Part shown: piece after piece, positions 26,786 through 35,650 of the stretch
Layout of the letters: each line of letters starts with the position of its first letter
Position numbering within the stretch: position 1 is the first letter of the stretch
NCBI RefSeq assembly: GCF_006440675.2
Contig: NZ_CP083951.1
Span: 2,637,501 to 2,701,500, forward strand
Length of the DNA stretch: 64,000 nt
Direction: 5' to 3'
Source: Mesorhizobium sp. B2-8-5
GTDB lineage: Bacteria > Pseudomonadota > Alphaproteobacteria > Rhizobiales > Rhizobiaceae
Notes under the pieces: model-generated
Database searches by the model: none
Seen by the model: only the letters and a program-made list of their open reading frames with translations
What the model was told of the DNA's origin: nothing
Position numbers and translations under genes: made by a program

Positions 26786-28813
26786 ATGGCGACAAAGGAA
26801 AAGGAAGAGGTCGAGACCGAACGTGAAGGCGCCACCGATGGCCCTCTGCTCGACCTTTCCGACGATGCTGTCAAGAAGATGATCAAGGCCGCGAAGAAAC
26901 GCGGCTATGTCACGCTCGACGAGCTCAACGCGGTGCTGCCCTCGGAAGAGACGGATCCGGACCGCATCGAAGATATCAATGCGATGCTCAGCGACATGGG
27001 CATCAACGTCGTCGAGGACGACGAGGTGGGCGAGGAGACCGAAGCCGAGCCGGCCGCCGACGCCGAGGAAGACGCCAACGAGCTCGCCGAGCAGACCGGC
27101 ACCGCCGTCGCCGCCACGACCACCAAGAAAGAGCCGACCGATCGCACCGACGACCCGGTGCGCATGTATCTGCGCGAGATGGGCTCGGTCGAGCTGCTGT
27201 CGCGCGAGGGTGAAATCGCGATCGCCAAGCGCATCGAGGCCGGCCGCGAAACGATGATCGCGGGTCTGTGCGAAAGCCCGCTGACCTTCCAGGCCATCAT
27301 CATCTGGCGCGACGAGCTCAACGAATCGAAGATCCTGCTGCGCGAGATCATCGACCTCGAGGCGACCTATGCCGGCCCCGAGGCCAAGCAGGCGCCCGTG
27401 GTCGAACGCATCGAGGAAGCGCCCAAGCCCGAAGAGAAGCCGCGCGGCCGCGCGGCGGCGCGCGAGGAAGAAGACGACATCACCAATGTCGGCGGCGACA
27501 CGCGCGGGCTGGAGGAAGAGGAAGACGACGAAGACGAGGCGAGCCTGTCGCTGGCCGCGATGGAAGCGGAACTGCGTCCGCAGGTGATGGAGACGCTCGA
27601 CGTCATCGCCGACACCTACAAGAAGCTGCGCAAGTTGCAGGATCAGCAGGTCGAGAACCGCCTGGCCGCGGCCGGCACGCTCTCGCCCAGCCAGGACCGC
27701 CGCCTGAAGGAGCTGAAGGACCAGCTGATCAAGGCGGTGAAGTCGCTGTCGCTCAACGCCGCGCGCATCGAGGCGCTGGTCGAGCAGCTCTACGACATCA
27801 ACAAGCGCCTGGTGCAGAACGAGGGCAAGCTTTTGCGCCTCGCCGAAAGCTATGGCGTGCGCCGTGAGGAATTCCTCAGGGAGTATCAGGGTTCGGAGCT
27901 CGATCCCAACTGGACCCGCTCGATCGCCAACCTGACCTCGCGTGGCTGGAAGGAGTTCACCAAGAACGAGAAGGATGCGATCAAGGAGCTGCGCGCCGAG
28001 ATCCAGAACCTCGCCACCGAAACGGCGATCTCGATCCTGGAATTCCGCAAGATCGTGAACCAGGTGCAGAAGGGCGAGCGGGAGGCGGCGATCGCCAAGA
28101 AGGAAATGGTCGAGGCGAACCTTCGCCTGGTCATCTCCATCGCCAAGAAATACACCAACCGCGGCCTGCAGTTCCTCGACCTGATCCAGGAAGGCAATAT
28201 CGGCCTGATGAAGGCGGTCGACAAGTTCGAGTACCGCCGCGGCTACAAGTTCTCGACCTACGCCACCTGGTGGATCCGGCAGGCCATCACCCGCTCGATC
28301 GCCGACCAGGCGCGCACCATCCGCATTCCGGTGCACATGATCGAGACGATCAACAAAATCGTGCGCACCTCGCGCCAGATGCTGCACGAGATCGGCCGCG
28401 AGCCGACGCCGGAGGAACTGGCCGAGAAGCTCGCCATGCCGCTGGAAAAAGTGCGCAAGGTGCTGAAGATCGCCAAGGAGCCGATCTCGCTCGAAACGCC
28501 TGTCGGCGACGAGGAGGATTCGCATCTCGGCGACTTCATCGAGGACAAGATGGCGATCCTGCCGATCGACGCGGCGATCCAGGCCAATCTGCGCGAGACG
28601 ACGACGCGCGTGCTTGCCTCGCTGACGCCGCGCGAGGAACGCGTGCTGCGCATGCGTTTCGGCATCGGCATGAACACCGATCATACGTTGGAAGAAGTCG
28701 GCCAGCAGTTCTCGGTCACCCGCGAGCGCATCCGCCAGATCGAGGCGAAGGCGCTGCGCAAGCTCAAGCATCCGAGCAGGTCGCGTAAGCTCAGAAGCTT
28801 CCTCGACAGCTGA
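26786..28813 (+). CDS. rpoD: primary RNA polymerase sigma factor (sigma-70, RpoD)
   Basis: 675 residues from [20 protein letters not shown], a typical alphaproteobacterial RpoD length. Region 1.1 is at the N-terminus ([20 protein letters not shown]), then an acidic non-conserved region with a Glu/Asp cluster around residue 240. Region 2 is unmistakable ([20 protein letters not shown]), region 3 follows, and region 4.2 has [20 protein letters not shown] with the C-terminal [13 protein letters not shown]. Directs transcription of housekeeping genes. A strong terminator follows 25 bases after the stop. Confidence 0.98.
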   Translation: MATKEKEEVETEREGATDGPLLDLSDDAVKKMIKAAKKRGYVTLDELNAVLPSEETDPDRIEDINAMLSDMGINVVEDDEVGEETEAEPAADAEEDANELAEQTGTAVAATTTKKEPTDRTDDPVRMYLREMGSVELLSREGEIAIAKRIEAGRETMIAGLCESPLTFQAIIIWRDELNESKILLREIIDLEATYAGPEAKQAPVVERIEEAPKPEEKPRGRAAAREEEDDITNVGGDTRGLEEEEDDEDEASLSLAAMEAELRPQVMETLDVIADTYKKLRKLQDQQVENRLAAAGTLSPSQDRRLKELKDQLIKAVKSLSLNAARIEALVEQLYDINKRLVQNEGKLLRLAESYGVRREEFLREYQGSELDPNWTRSIANLTSRGWKEFTKNEKDAIKELRAEIQNLATETAISILEFRKIVNQVQKGEREAAIAKKEMVEANLRLVISIAKKYTNRGLQFLDLIQEGNIGLMKAVDKFEYRRGYKFSTYATWWIRQAITRSIADQARTIRIPVHMIETINKIVRTSRQMLHEIGREPTPEELAEKLAMPLEKVRKVLKIAKEPISLETPVGDEEDSHLGDFIEDKMAILPIDAAIQANLRETTTRVLASLTPREERVLRMRFGIGMNTDHTLEEVGQQFSVTRERIRQIEAKALRKLKHPSRSRKLRSFLDS

Positions 28814-28837
28814 GCGGAACCAGACATATCAAGATCC

Positions 28838-28862
28838 AAAGGGCGCCTCCGGCGCCCTTTTT
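28838..28862 (+). terminator. rho-independent terminator after rpoD
   Basis: AAAGGGCGCC (28838-28847), loop TCC, GGCGCCCTTT (28851-28860) and further T residues. Textbook form. Confidence 0.92.
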
Positions 28863-29020
28863 CGTTCCCGGCCGTCTCTCATGCCGGCTTGCCGGCTTTG
28901 CCCGACAGGAGGATAATTTCGGGGTCGGATGCATTTATGGGCGACAAAGCCGGATGCCCGCCCCGGCGCCGGTCGTAACGGCCAGGCGTCGAGCTCCGTG
29001 GCGCCGGAGGGAGGTGTGCC

Positions 29021-29314
29021 ATGACAACCTACATCGTGCTTATCAACTGGACCGAGCTGGGCGCCAAGAATGTGCGGGAGTCGCCAAAGCGGCTCGATGC
29101 CGCCAAGAAGCTGCTGGGAGAAATGGGCGGATCGTTCAAGTCGTTCTATCTGACCATGGGCGAATGCGACATGGTCGCCATCGTCGAAGCCCCGGACGAT
29201 GCGGTGCTCGCCCGCTTCGCGCTGCTGTTGTCGTCGGGCGGCAATGTCAAAACGCGGACGATGAAGGCGTTCCCGGAATTCGCCTATCGCGAAATCATCA
29301 GCTCGCTCGGGTAA
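29021..29314 (+). CDS. GYD-domain protein
   Basis: 97 residues, complete for this family: MTTYIVLINWTELGAKNVRE at the start, GEMGGSFKSFYLTMGECDMV in the middle, and NVKTRTMKAFPEFAYREII at the end. GYD proteins are small ferredoxin-like (dimeric alpha-beta barrel) folds of unknown function, soluble and without signal. GGAGG is close upstream. It stands alone, after the rpoD terminator and before dispersed repeat copy C. Confidence 0.9.
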   Translation: MTTYIVLINWTELGAKNVRESPKRLDAAKKLLGEMGGSFKSFYLTMGECDMVAIVEAPDDAVLARFALLLSSGGNVKTRTMKAFPEFAYREIISSLG

Positions 29315-29321
29315 GGCGACT

Positions 29322-29426
29322 TAGAGCGGTTCACCGTTTCACGGAAACGGTGAACCGCACTAAGTCTTTGTTTTGTTGCAATTTCCAGGCGGAAAACCGC
29401 CCACACTTTTCCTGGAATTGCCCTAG
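29322..29426. repeat. dispersed ~105-bp intergenic repeat, copy C
   Basis: Contains a palindrome running GGTTCACCGTTTC then ACGGAAACGGTGAACC (29328-29356), TCTTTGTTTTGTTGCAATT, and the tail CACTTTTCCTGGAATTGC. Most complete of the three copies (others at 6442 and 7993). Located between the GYD and DUF393 genes. Confidence 0.82.
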
Positions 29427-29476
29427 GGATCGGCGCGGCTGTTGCGCAGCCGCGCCGCATTCCCGATAGTCGCGCC

Positions 29477-29857
29477 ATGCCCAAGCCGCTGCTCACCGTC
29501 TGGTACAACACACGCTGTCCGGTGTGCGACGCCGGCATCAACCACCAGAAGCGGCGGCTCGCGGAAGCGGTCAAGGCCGGCCGCGTCGAATTCCGCGACA
29601 TCAATTTCGAACCCGAGGCGCTCTCCGCCTTCGGCGCCTCGCTGGAGGATATCCGCCGGCGCCTGCACGCGACCGACGCCAGCGGGCGGCTGCTGGTTGG
29701 CGCCGACGTGGCGATCGCGGTCTGGCGGATCACGCCGGGCGGGGAATGGCTGGCGAGCTTGTTCGGCAACCCCATCGCCCTGCCGTTGACGCGCTTTGCC
29801 TATGACCGTTTCGCGGACGTGCTCTACGCCTGGAACCGACGCAAGGGCCATTGGTAG
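29477..29857 (+). CDS. DUF393 (DCC family) thiol-disulfide oxidoreductase-like protein
   Basis: 126 residues. VWYNTRCPVCDAGINHQKRR contains the C-x-x-C of the DCC family (CPVC, residues ~15-18) in a thioredoxin-like fold start; the usual D-G-x-C-P-x-C opening is changed to Y-N-T-R-C-P-V-C. WRITPGGEWLASLFGNPIAL and the aromatic C-terminus match the family. Predicted redox function, cytosolic; partner unknown. The start at MPKPLLTVWYN is the only sensible ATG. Confidence 0.87.
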   Translation: MPKPLLTVWYNTRCPVCDAGINHQKRRLAEAVKAGRVEFRDINFEPEALSAFGASLEDIRRRLHATDASGRLLVGADVAIAVWRITPGGEWLASLFGNPIALPLTRFAYDRFADVLYAWNRRKGHW

Positions 29858-29907
29858 CGCTCTCGGCCCAGTCATACGAAGACGCATAAGCGGTCTTGGC
29901 ACGTCGT

Positions 29908-29972
29908 AAGATATATCTTAAGATATATCTTGACTCTGCAAGCCGTGCGTCTTACTTACGATGTATCGTAAG
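29908..29972. promoter_or_regulatory. three palindromic operator sites before the PadR gene
   Basis: AAGATATATCTT occurs twice in tandem (29908-29919 and 29920-29931), and CTTACGAT-GT-ATCGTAAG at 29955-29972 is a third, slightly different dyad. All lie within 90 bases of the PadR start. Such ATATAT-centred palindromes are typical of PadR autoregulation. Confidence 0.65.
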
Positions 29973-29993
29973 ATATAACTCAAGGAGCAATCC

Positions 29994-30650
29994 ATGCACA
30001 GACACAACCACTTCGGCGAGCGTATGTTCATGCATATGGCCGGCAAATTCGGCGGCCGCGGTGGCGGCGGCTTTGGCCCGTTCGGCCATGGCGGCAGGGG
30101 CGGCGGACGCGGCGGCCCGGGCGACATGTTCCGCGCCGGGCGCATGCTGGCCGACGGCGATCTCAAGCTGATCACGCTGTCGCTTCTGGCCGACGCGCCG
30201 CGCCACGGCTACGACATCATCAAGGCTCTGGAAGAGCGCACCAGCGGCGTCTACAGCCCGAGCCCGGGCGTGGTCTATCCGACGCTGACCTTCCTGGAGG
30301 AGGCGGGCTACGCGGTGTCCTCTAGCGAAGGCAACAAGAAGGTGTTTTCGATCACCGAGGCCGGCAAGGCGCATCTCGAGGAGAATCGCGAGATGATCGA
30401 CAGCGTGCTCGACCATCTTGAGCGTTTCGGCCGCAAGATGGCCGCGGCGCGCGAATGGTTCGGCTGGGGCGACGACAAGGACGAGGGGCGCCGCGGCCGC
30501 TCGGAAACGCGCGACCGGTTCCGCGCGCTGCGCCACCGGCTGCGCGCCGCGCTCGGCGACATCGCCGACGCGCCGGAAGACAAGCAGGCCGAGGCGATCA
30601 GCATCCTGGAAGACGCCGCCGAGGCGATCGAGGCCTTGGCTCGTCGCTAA
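29994..30650 (+). CDS. PadR-family transcriptional regulator
   Basis: 218 residues; AAGGAG upstream (29981-29986) supports ATG 29994. A Gly/His/Phe-rich N-terminal tail of ~45 residues (GKFGGRGGGGFGPFGHGGRG) precedes the PadR winged helix (LADAPRHGYDIIKALEERTS, then PGVVYPTLTFLEEAGYAVSS). A helical C-terminal dimerisation arm follows (~140-218). The Gly/His-rich tail is like those of metal- or membrane-stress-linked PadR proteins. Target genes are not obvious here; it probably controls itself through the three palindromes upstream. Confidence 0.9.
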   Translation: MHRHNHFGERMFMHMAGKFGGRGGGGFGPFGHGGRGGGRGGPGDMFRAGRMLADGDLKLITLSLLADAPRHGYDIIKALEERTSGVYSPSPGVVYPTLTFLEEAGYAVSSSEGNKKVFSITEAGKAHLEENREMIDSVLDHLERFGRKMAAAREWFGWGDDKDEGRRGRSETRDRFRALRHRLRAALGDIADAPEDKQAEAISILEDAAEAIEALARR

Positions 30651-30670
30651 GCCATTCTCATATGGAAACC

Positions 30671-30698
30671 CAAAAGCCCGGACCGCTCCGGGCTTTTG
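30671..30698. terminator. bidirectional terminator between PadR and YiaA-type genes
   Basis: CAAAAGCCCGGA (30671-30682) pairs with TCCGGGCTTTTG (30687-30698). A-run on one side and T-run on the other allow termination from both directions, suiting the convergent genes. Confidence 0.85.
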
Positions 30699-30729
30699 CA
30701 TTCAGTCCGTGATCGGCAAGGGCAGAGGA

Positions 30730-30990
30730 CTATTCCTTGCCGACATATTCGCTGATCAGCTTCTCGTTGCGCGCCTTCTCGATCTTGGCGGTGGTCTCGG
30801 CCGCGATCCGCTCGTCGGTGCGGTACTTGACCAGGTTCACCAGGCTGCCGGTGAGCAACAGGACGCCCATCGCCCAATAGCCTTTGGTCGAGAGGTCGAC
30901 CGGCGCCAGCCACAGCGACAGGGCCAGCATGAAGTAGGCGGCGCCCACCGACACGGTGTTGAACAGGATGTAGGTCTGATTGCCGTTCAT
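30730..30990 (-). CDS. YiaA/YiaB-family inner membrane protein
   Basis: 86 residues with two membrane helices (ILFNTVSVGAAYFMLALSLW and GYWAMGVLLLTGSLVNLV), the YiaAB two-helix arrangement, then a charged cytosolic tail (DERIAAETTAKIEKARNEKL). Located just downstream of the PspA-like gene (41 bases) on the same strand, and probably co-transcribed with it. The pair resembles phage-shock-like membrane stress modules. YiaA family function is unknown. Confidence 0.85.
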   Translation of the reverse strand: MNGNQTYILFNTVSVGAAYFMLALSLWLAPVDLSTKGYWAMGVLLLTGSLVNLVKYRTDERIAAETTAKIEKARNEKLISEYVGKE

Positions 30991-31031
30991 CGTGGTGTTC
31001 CTTTGGTTTGATCCGGTTTGGAATTTCGGGC

Positions 31032-31709
31032 TCAGTTCAGTGATTTCAGGCGCGCCAGGACATGCTCAGCGCGCACCTTGGTGGCTGGTCCGTGGCCTGC
31101 TTCGGCGAGGCGTTCACGGATCGCCTCGTGGCGCAGATCGCCGTCGATCTCGTCGAGGATGCCGGCCTCCTCGAACGGGTCGCTGCCGTCCTTGATGCGG
31201 GCGAGTAATTCCTCCGCTTCGTTGATGCTCGCGGTGCGGCCGATCGAACGGTTGAGACGGGACTGCGCCTTGCGTTCTGCATCGATCGCACGGGCGGAAA
31301 TCATGCCCTGGTTGAGATCGATGATACGGCGATGCGCCTGTTCTACGGACAGGCGCATCCGCAAGGTCTTCTCGCCCAAGCTCTTGACCGTGGCGCGGCG
31401 GACCTCGCGCTCGTTCTCGAGTTCGGCGATTGCGGAAGCGCCGCCTTCGGCAAGCACCTGGTTGTTGGCCGAAAGCGCGCTGAGCGTGCGGGTCTCCAGA
31501 TCGGCGATGCGGCGGTCGAGCTGGTCGAGGCTGGTCTGCTCGGCTCGCTGGCGTACGATCAGCGAGGCGAGCGTCTGCTTGGCGGCGGCAAGGCCCGCCT
31601 CCGCGTCGCGGATGCGCTGGGCCAGGAGGTCGATCGCAAAACGATCCTTCAGATTGTCCTCGGCCCGTGCGCTGGCGCCGTCCAGCAATGTCTTGATCAG
31701 GCTAAGCAT
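31032..31709 (-). CDS. PspA/IM30-like coiled-coil membrane-stress protein
   Basis: 225 residues from MLSLIKTLLDGASARAEDNL; GGGAGAAG upstream supports this start rather than the in-frame ATG 20 codons earlier. Almost entirely helical with long heptad-like stretches (AEAGLAAAKQTLASLIVRQR, LDQLDRRIADLETRTLSALS), matching the PspA/IM30 (ESCRT-III-like) architecture. Expected to bind stressed inner membrane at the cytosolic face. The promoter region holds three TetR-type operators, so control by the divergent TetR gene at 31884 is likely. Confidence 0.82.
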   Translation of the reverse strand: MLSLIKTLLDGASARAEDNLKDRFAIDLLAQRIRDAEAGLAAAKQTLASLIVRQRAEQTSLDQLDRRIADLETRTLSALSANNQVLAEGGASAIAELENEREVRRATVKSLGEKTLRMRLSVEQAHRRIIDLNQGMISARAIDAERKAQSRLNRSIGRTASINEAEELLARIKDGSDPFEEAGILDEIDGDLRHEAIRERLAEAGHGPATKVRAEHVLARLKSLN

Positions 31710-31728
31710 GGTCTTCTCCCTGTTTTCG

Positions 31729-31798
31729 TGAACGATGTTCACAAACTCAACATAACAGGAAATGAACATTGTTCAAGGATTATTTTGAACGCTGTTCA
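31729..31798. promoter_or_regulatory. three TetR-type operators, TGAAC-N3-GTTCA
   Basis: TGAACGATGTTCA (31729-31741), TGAACATTGTTCA (31763-31775) and TGAACGCTGTTCA (31786-31798), identical except for the central bases. Centres are 34 and 23 bases apart. They lie between the PspA-like gene and the divergent TetR gene at 31884. Confidence 0.75.
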
Positions 31799-31883
31799 TG
31801 GGCCGCCGGACATGGTAAACGCAAGCAAATGGAATGGATTCCGGGCTAGGCTTGCGACTTCGGACATAAGGACAGGAAAGAGC

Positions 31884-32525
31884 ATGGCGCTGGACAAGGA
31901 AGAGATAAGCGAGAAGGTGCTCGCCATCGCCGAGGCGCTGCTCAACGACGGCGGCGCCGAGAACCTGAAAGCGCGCACCATCGCCGAGCAGGCCGGCATC
32001 TCCGTCGGATCCGTCTATAACCTCTTTGCCGATCTCGACGAGGTGCATCGCGCCGTCAACATGCGGCTGCTCGACCGGTTGGGGGCGACAGGCCTGGCGG
32101 CGATGGCCGATCTCGAAAGGCAAGGGGTGACCGATGTCCAGCATCGCATCCTGGCGATGGCGGCTGCCTATGTGCGCTTCGTCGAGGCGCATCCCGGCAG
32201 TTGGCCGGCGGTGCTTGCCTTCAACCGCCGACGCGCGACGCGGCCTGGCCCGGACGCTTATGACGCGCTGCTCGACGCACTCTTCGACATCGTCGCCGGC
32301 GTGCTCAAGGCAGGCGATTTCGGCCTCGACGACGACCGTCGCGCGCTTGCGGCGCGGACCTTGTGGTCAAGCGTGCATGGCATTGTGACCAGTGGCTATG
32401 TTGCGAATTCGAACAGCAGGCAGGCAGAGGAGATCTGGCATCAGATCGAGCTTCTTGTCGGCGTTTTCGTCAAGGGGCTGGAACACGGCGGCGCATTCGC
32501 GCATGCTGAGACGAAGCCTGCGTGA
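31884..32525 (+). CDS. TetR-family transcriptional regulator
   Basis: 213 residues from MALDKEEISEKVLAIAEALL, about 86 bases after the last operator. The HTH is LKARTIAEQAGISVGSVYNL then FADLDEVHRAVNMRLLDRLG. The ligand domain is helical (~60-213, Ala/Arg-rich, few conserved residues). Probably represses the PspA-YiaA-type operon and itself, and releases in response to an unidentified lipophilic or membrane-damaging compound. The HlyU gene follows 67 bases downstream on the same strand. Confidence 0.88.
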   Translation: MALDKEEISEKVLAIAEALLNDGGAENLKARTIAEQAGISVGSVYNLFADLDEVHRAVNMRLLDRLGATGLAAMADLERQGVTDVQHRILAMAAAYVRFVEAHPGSWPAVLAFNRRRATRPGPDAYDALLDALFDIVAGVLKAGDFGLDDDRRALAARTLWSSVHGIVTSGYVANSNSRQAEEIWHQIELLVGVFVKGLEHGGAFAHAETKPA

Positions 32526-32592
32526 ACAGGGCCTGCGCGAACAGGGAATGCCGTGATTCCTCTTGTGTGGGCGTGAACGGGAGTTTTGAAAA

Positions 32593-32886
32593 ATGTCTTT
32601 TCTGAAAAAGCTTTTTGGCGGCGGCGGTAGTGAGGCAACGGAGACCGGCACCGCCAAGCCGGCCAAGCAGGTCGAGCACAAGGGATTCCTGATCAGCGCG
32701 ACGCCCTACAAGGCCGAAGGCCAGTACCAGACCTGCGGCGTCGTCTCGAAGGAAGTGGACGGCGTGATGAAAGAGCACCGCTTCATCCGCGCCGACCGTT
32801 TCGCCGGGCTGGACGACGCCGTCGACATCTCGATCAAGAAGGGCATCCAACTCGTCGACGAGCAGGGCGAGCGGATGTTCGGCTGA
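32593..32886 (+). CDS. HlyU-family transcriptional activator homologue
   Basis: 97 residues, full family length: MSFLKKLFGGGG opening (a basic/hydrophobic start seen in this family), then EHKGFLISATPYKAEGQYQT and CGVVSKEVDGVMKEHRFIRA, and DDAVDISIKKGIQLVDEQGE. The HlyU/PF10115 domain is a small beta-rich fold, not the winged helix of Vibrio HlyU, and its role in rhizobia is unknown. Convergent with the BKACE gene, 12 bases apart. Confidence 0.85.
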   Translation: MSFLKKLFGGGGSEATETGTAKPAKQVEHKGFLISATPYKAEGQYQTCGVVSKEVDGVMKEHRFIRADRFAGLDDAVDISIKKGIQLVDEQGERMFG

Positions 32887-32898
32887 CCGGCGCCCCAG

Positions 32899-33831
32899 TC
32901 AGAACGCGACCTTGTCGCCGCCCTTGAGCTGCAGGATCTGCCGCGCCTCGTCGGGCGTGGCGATCGAGGCGCCGAGGCCTTCGATAATCTGGCGGACCTT
33001 GGTCACCTGCTCGGCGCTGGAACGGGCGAGCTTGCCCTTGCCGATCCACAGCGAGTCCTCCAGGCCGACCCGCACATTGCCGCCCAGTGCGATCGCCTGC
33101 GTGGCGATCGGCAATTGATGGCGGCCGGCGCCCAGGACCGACCAGTGATAGTTGTTGCCGAACAGGCGGTCGGCCGTGCGTTTCATATGGGCGACGTCCT
33201 CCGGATGCGTGCCGATGCCGCCGAGGATGCCGAACACGCTCTGGACGAAGAACGGCGCCTTGACCAGGCCGCGCTCGACGAAATGCGCCAGCGTGTAGAG
33301 ATGGCCGATGTCGTAGCACTCGATCTCGAAGCGCGTGCCGTTGTCGGCGCAGGTGCGCAATATGTGCTCGATGTCGCCAAAGGTGTTGCGGAAGATGCGG
33401 TCGCGCGAGGATTCCAGATAAGGCCGCTCCCACTCATGCTCGAAGGTCTTGAAGCGCTCCAGCATCGGAAACAGCGCGAAATTCATCGAGCCCATGTTGA
33501 GCGACGCGACCTCGGGCGCGAACACCTTCGCCGGTCGGACGCGCTCCTCCACGCTCATCGTCGCAGCACCACCGGTGGTGATGTTGACGACGCAGTTGGA
33601 GCGCTGCTTGATGACCTGCAGGAAAGGGGCGAACGCCTCTGTCGACTGGTCGGGGCGTCCATCGACCGGATTGCGGGCGTGAAGATGGACGATCGCGGCG
33701 CCCGCTTCGGCGGCCTCGATGGCGGCGGTGGCGATCTCCTCGGCCGTCACCGGCAGATGCGGCGACATTGACGGGGTGTGGATCGAGCCGGTTACGGCGC
33801 AGGTGATGATGATCTTGTTCTGGTTCGCCAC
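32899..33831 (-). CDS. BKACE-family (3-keto-5-aminohexanoate cleavage) enzyme
   Basis: 310 residues; the start is GTG at 33831 with GAGG 8 bases upstream. The TIM-barrel BKACE family is recognised by ITCAVTGSIHTPSMSPHLPV, then AIVHLHARNPVDGRPDQS (zinc His pair) and FEIECYDIGHLYTLAHFVER (Glu and His). These enzymes condense a beta-keto acid with acetyl-CoA and cleave it. It lies 36 bases after the permease stop, so it seems to be the last gene of the sugar ABC operon. A beta-keto acid from the transported sugar is therefore a possible substrate. Confidence 0.9.
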   Translation of the reverse strand: MANQNKIIITCAVTGSIHTPSMSPHLPVTAEEIATAAIEAAEAGAAIVHLHARNPVDGRPDQSTEAFAPFLQVIKQRSNCVVNITTGGAATMSVEERVRPAKVFAPEVASLNMGSMNFALFPMLERFKTFEHEWERPYLESSRDRIFRNTFGDIEHILRTCADNGTRFEIECYDIGHLYTLAHFVERGLVKAPFFVQSVFGILGGIGTHPEDVAHMKRTADRLFGNNYHWSVLGAGRHQLPIATQAIALGGNVRVGLEDSLWIGKGKLARSSAEQVTKVRQIIEGLGASIATPDEARQILQLKGGDKVAF

Positions 33832-33867
33832 TTTTGATGCCTCGATCTCTTCGCTGTCTGACTGCGC

Positions 33868-34698
33868 CTATTTCACCGCGCCTTGCGTGATGCCAGAAAT
33901 GAACTGCTTCGACAGCACGATATAGAGCAGGGTAATCGGCAGCGCCGCCAGTGTCAGCCCGGTGAACAGCACCCCCCAGTCGGTGGTGAATTCGCCGACG
34001 AACACGGTCAGCCCTTGCGGCAGTGTCTTCAAATTGTCGGAAGTGATCAGCACCAGCGGGAAGAAAAAGTCGTTCCAGATCGGCACCGCGTTCTGGATCG
34101 CCACGATGACCATCGCCGGCCGCGCCAGCGGCAGCATGATCGACCACATGATGCGGAGCTCGCTGGCGCCGTCCATACGGGCGGATTCCTCCAACTCGCG
34201 CGGCAAGGTGCGCAGGAAGCCGGTCATGATGAAGACAGCCGAGGGAATGCCCATGGCCACATAGACGAGCACCAGCCCGAGATAGCTGTCGACGAGACCG
34301 AGCGTGTCCAATTGGATGAACAGCGGGATGATCGCCAGCTTCAGCGGCACGGTCATGCCGCTCAGGAAGAACATCAGGACCAGCGAGCTCAGCCGGAACC
34401 GGTAGCGGGCGATCGCATAGCCGGCGAGCGTGCTGAACAAAAGGATCAGCGCGACCGAGGCCGCGGTGATGCCAACCGAATTTGCCAAATAGCGGACGAA
34501 ATTGGTCTCGGTCCAAACCTTCTCCAGATTGGCGGTCGAGAAATGCGTCGGCAGCGAGAGCGGCGAGGAAAAGATCTCGGCGTTGGTCTTGAACGACGAT
34601 GCCACCATGACGAACAGCGGATAGATCATGATCACGGCATTGACCGCCAGCAAGAGCTGGATGGCGCCGTTCCTGATCGTCTCGCCGCGATCCCTCAT
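33868..34698 (-). CDS. carbohydrate ABC transporter permease (MalG type)
   Basis: 276 residues from MRDRGETIRNGAIQLLLAVN; its ATG overlaps the stop of the other permease by one base (TGATG), indicating translational coupling. Six membrane helices, with the EAA-loop REL-EESARMDGASELRIMWSI and the MalG-like PLKLAIIPLFIQLDTLGLVD motif. Second inner-membrane subunit of the sugar importer. The conserved C-terminal KQFISGITQGAVK is typical of CUT1 MalG proteins. Confidence 0.92.
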   Translation of the reverse strand: MRDRGETIRNGAIQLLLAVNAVIMIYPLFVMVASSFKTNAEIFSSPLSLPTHFSTANLEKVWTETNFVRYLANSVGITAASVALILLFSTLAGYAIARYRFRLSSLVLMFFLSGMTVPLKLAIIPLFIQLDTLGLVDSYLGLVLVYVAMGIPSAVFIMTGFLRTLPRELEESARMDGASELRIMWSIMLPLARPAMVIVAIQNAVPIWNDFFFPLVLITSDNLKTLPQGLTVFVGEFTTDWGVLFTGLTLAALPITLLYIVLSKQFISGITQGAVK

Positions 34699-35633
34699 CA
34701 CTGCTCGATTTCGCGACGGCGCAGGTAACGCAGGGCGATGGCGGTGACGCCGGCGACGAAGACGAACATCAGCACGGCCAGCGCGCTGCCCTGGCCGAAA
34801 TCCTGGATGCCGGTGGTCGTGCTGCCGAAGGCCGTGCGGTAGAAATAGAGGCCGAGCACGTCGGTCGAGCCGCCCGGCGAACCGGTCAGGCCCGCCATCA
34901 CATAAGGGATTTCGAACCAGTTGAAGCTGCCGATGAAGGTCAGGATGGTGACGATGGTGACACTCGGCGCGATCAACGGCCAGACGATCTTCGTCATCAG
35001 CGCGTAGTCGCCGGCGCCGTCGAGGCGGGCGGCCTCCAGCACGTCCTTGCTGATGCGCTGCATGCCGGCAAGCAGCACCAGAGTGGGGAAGCCGAGCCAG
35101 TGCCAGATGTTGGCGAACAGGATGCTGCCGAGCGCAGTGTTTTCGTTGCCGAGCCACGGAATGGCGCCGACGCCGACCAGGCCAAGGAGCTGGTTCACCA
35201 GCCCGAACAGGGGATGCAGGAACAGCTTCCACAGGAAGCCGACGATCACCGCCGACAGCACCACCGGCAGGAAGACGATGACCTGATGGACGCGATGGCC
35301 CGGCAGCGCCTTGAGCAGCGCGAAGGCGATCAGGAAAGCAGTGCCGTTCTCGAAGACCATCAGCGCCAGAAAGGCGACGACGTTGTGCTTCAGCGCATTG
35401 TAAGTCCAGTCGCTATATGGCTTTTCGAACAGGACCTCGCGGAAATTTTCGAAACCGATGAAGCCGGACGGACGCAGGCCGTTGAACTCATAGAAGGCGA
35501 AGCGGAAGGCCGACAGAAGCGGCCACAGCACGAACAGCACCATGACCACCAGCGCCGGCGTCAGCAGCGCGGCAATCCAGAGCGACCGGCGCCACGGAAA
35601 AGGTCTTTCGGTGTGGCGCCAGCCGTCCGTCAT
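34698..35633 (-). CDS. carbohydrate ABC transporter permease (MalF type)
   Basis: 311 residues from MTDGWRHTERPFPWRRSLWI. Six helices; FRFAFYEFNGLRPSGFIGFE near the start and EAARLDGAGDYALMTKIVWP as the EAA loop are CUT1 MalF-type signatures. Pairs with the following permease. The in-frame extension upstream is rejected because this ATG sits 17 bases after the binding-protein stop in an operon arrangement. Confidence 0.92.
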   Translation of the reverse strand: MTDGWRHTERPFPWRRSLWIAALLTPALVVMVLFVLWPLLSAFRFAFYEFNGLRPSGFIGFENFREVLFEKPYSDWTYNALKHNVVAFLALMVFENGTAFLIAFALLKALPGHRVHQVIVFLPVVLSAVIVGFLWKLFLHPLFGLVNQLLGLVGVGAIPWLGNENTALGSILFANIWHWLGFPTLVLLAGMQRISKDVLEAARLDGAGDYALMTKIVWPLIAPSVTIVTILTFIGSFNWFEIPYVMAGLTGSPGGSTDVLGLYFYRTAFGSTTTGIQDFGQGSALAVLMFVFVAGVTAIALRYLRRREIEQ

Positions 35634-35650
35634 CTCACTTGCCCTGGAAC

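Noticed and set aside
26612..28771. 719-codon open frame antisense to rpoD
   Set aside because: rpoD on the other strand is a secure gene with all sigma-70 regions; the antisense frame is a product of codon bias.
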